A DNA stretch of 60,817 nucleotides from Streptomyces sp. G44 (GTDB lineage Bacteria; Actinomycetota; Actinomycetes; Streptomycetales; Streptomycetaceae). The stretch covers positions 1 through 60,817 of the forward strand of contig NZ_JAFEXF010000019.1 of the NCBI RefSeq assembly GCF_016905445.1. The letters run 5' to 3'. The notes under the pieces are model-generated. The model was not told the DNA's origin. It was given only the letters and a program-made list of their open reading frames with translations, and searched no databases. The position numbers were made by a program, and so were the translations under genes. This document shows positions 60,363 to 60,817 of this stretch, one piece after another (the first letter of the stretch is position 1; the number at the start of each line of letters is the position of its first letter).

Positions 60363-60817
60363 CCCCCCATGAGAGCACGCCCCACGGACATCGTGTACGC
60401 CCCCGAATGACCGCCCGCTGAACAGGGCCCACCCTGGAGGTGTCCCTGCCATCGGCAGTCCACGTGCCCTGGCGGCGTCCCCGCCCCACCGCGACCGGGC
60501 ACCCGGCGGTATCCCCCAGCCCGCCGCTCCGCGCCGGATGTCTCCCACCCACCCGCCCGAAACCCGGCGTCGAGTCGGCGAGGTAGGGGCAGGCGGGGTG
60601 CCCGATACGCGGTGTCGAGAGGGCCGGGCAGGGGGGCGGGGGTGCCGAACCGGCGGTGAGACCGCAAGGTGGGGGGCAAGGGGCGGTGGCGACGGCCCGC
60701 GGTCGCCGGCGCACCCGAGGGGACGCGGGGGTATGTGCGCGCGGAGCACAGTGGTGGTCACCAGGGTGGCGAAGAAGCCAGGCGCCCGCGCCAAGATGGC
60801 GAGCACGGACATACCCC
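60363..60817. other. Right-end intergenic region, no gene recognised
   Basis: 455 nt, very GC-rich and low in complexity. It contains three degenerate repeats of about 44 bp at 60561-60692. The minus-strand open frame through it reads as Pro/Arg/Gly-rich sequence without a family signature. A genuine start of a gene reading out of the window cannot be excluded in the last 60 nt. Confidence 0.5.
60561..60692. repeat. Three degenerate 44-bp tandem repeats
   Basis: Copies at 60561-60605, 60606-60648 and 60649-60692 share a CCGGCG-GTCGAG-like head, a G-rich middle and a GGTGCCGA-like tail. They are diverged, so the repeat call is moderate. Confidence 0.4.

Noticed and set aside
60363..60812. 150-residue N-terminal extension of the inositol-phosphatase-family protein
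   Set aside because: Pro/Arg/Gly-rich with no family similarity and containing degenerate DNA repeats. ATG 60362 gives the normal family N-terminus.
1..60817. tRNA, rRNA, CRISPR, insertion sequence or prophage
   Set aside because: No cloverleaf-like runs, regular spacer arrays, transposase motifs or phage structural genes were seen on reading both strands.

Overview
The window is a chromosomal segment of a high-GC actinomycete, almost certainly Streptomyces. The evidence is very high third-position GC, many GTG starts and ATGA/GTGA start-stop overlaps, CebR-type cellulase control, a HelR-type helicase with a rifamycin-associated element, a complete ethylmalonyl-CoA pathway operon and SpoIIE-type phosphatases. 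I see no rRNA, tRNA, CRISPR array, insertion sequence or prophage. Assignments come from reading motifs; no database search was made.

Layout. Positions 1-7.8 kb hold an oligosaccharide uptake locus. A GH3 beta-glycosidase diverges from a lipoprotein/permease/permease ABC operon, and a LacI regulator lies nearby. Copies of one 14-bp palindrome precede all three transcription units. A secreted subtilase sits in between. Positions 7.8-15 kb are a cellulose/xyloglucan locus: a GH5-GH6 pair diverges from a GH48-GH74 pair around one perfect CebR-type box. The four enzymes look exported and none has room for a carbohydrate-binding module. A secreted serine hydrolase and a small Cys/Gly-rich membrane protein follow.

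Positions 16.7-20.3 kb are a decaying sugar-acid locus. GntR and DHDPS-like genes are intact. The dehydratase gene carries several frameshifts, and the ABC transporter is reduced to fused fragments. Positions 20.4-31.3 kb carry HelR with its element, a methyltransferase, a multidomain PP2C phosphatase, an MFS exporter with C-terminal beta-sandwich repeats, an SRPBCC protein, an ArsB-like carrier and a GNAT. Positions 31.5-35.5 kb carry a radical SAM protein behind a LexA-type box, a secreted peptidase, RidA and a HEAT-repeat protein.

Positions 35.8-46.8 kb hold C4 acyl-CoA metabolism: a duplicated 3-hydroxyacyl-CoA dehydrogenase, a TetR regulator, then ccr-meaA-mcl-mch-mcd, followed by psd-pssA for phosphatidylethanolamine synthesis. 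Two operator-like palindromes surround the predicted ccr promoter. Positions 46.8-53.1 kb are a five-gene branched-chain-amino-acid-type ABC operon diverging from a PucR-type regulator. The rest is housekeeping and repair: glycerate kinase, Nudix, Ogt, an Ada-AlkA fusion, a macrodomain protein, a CrtI-like oxidoreductase and an inositol-phosphatase-family enzyme.
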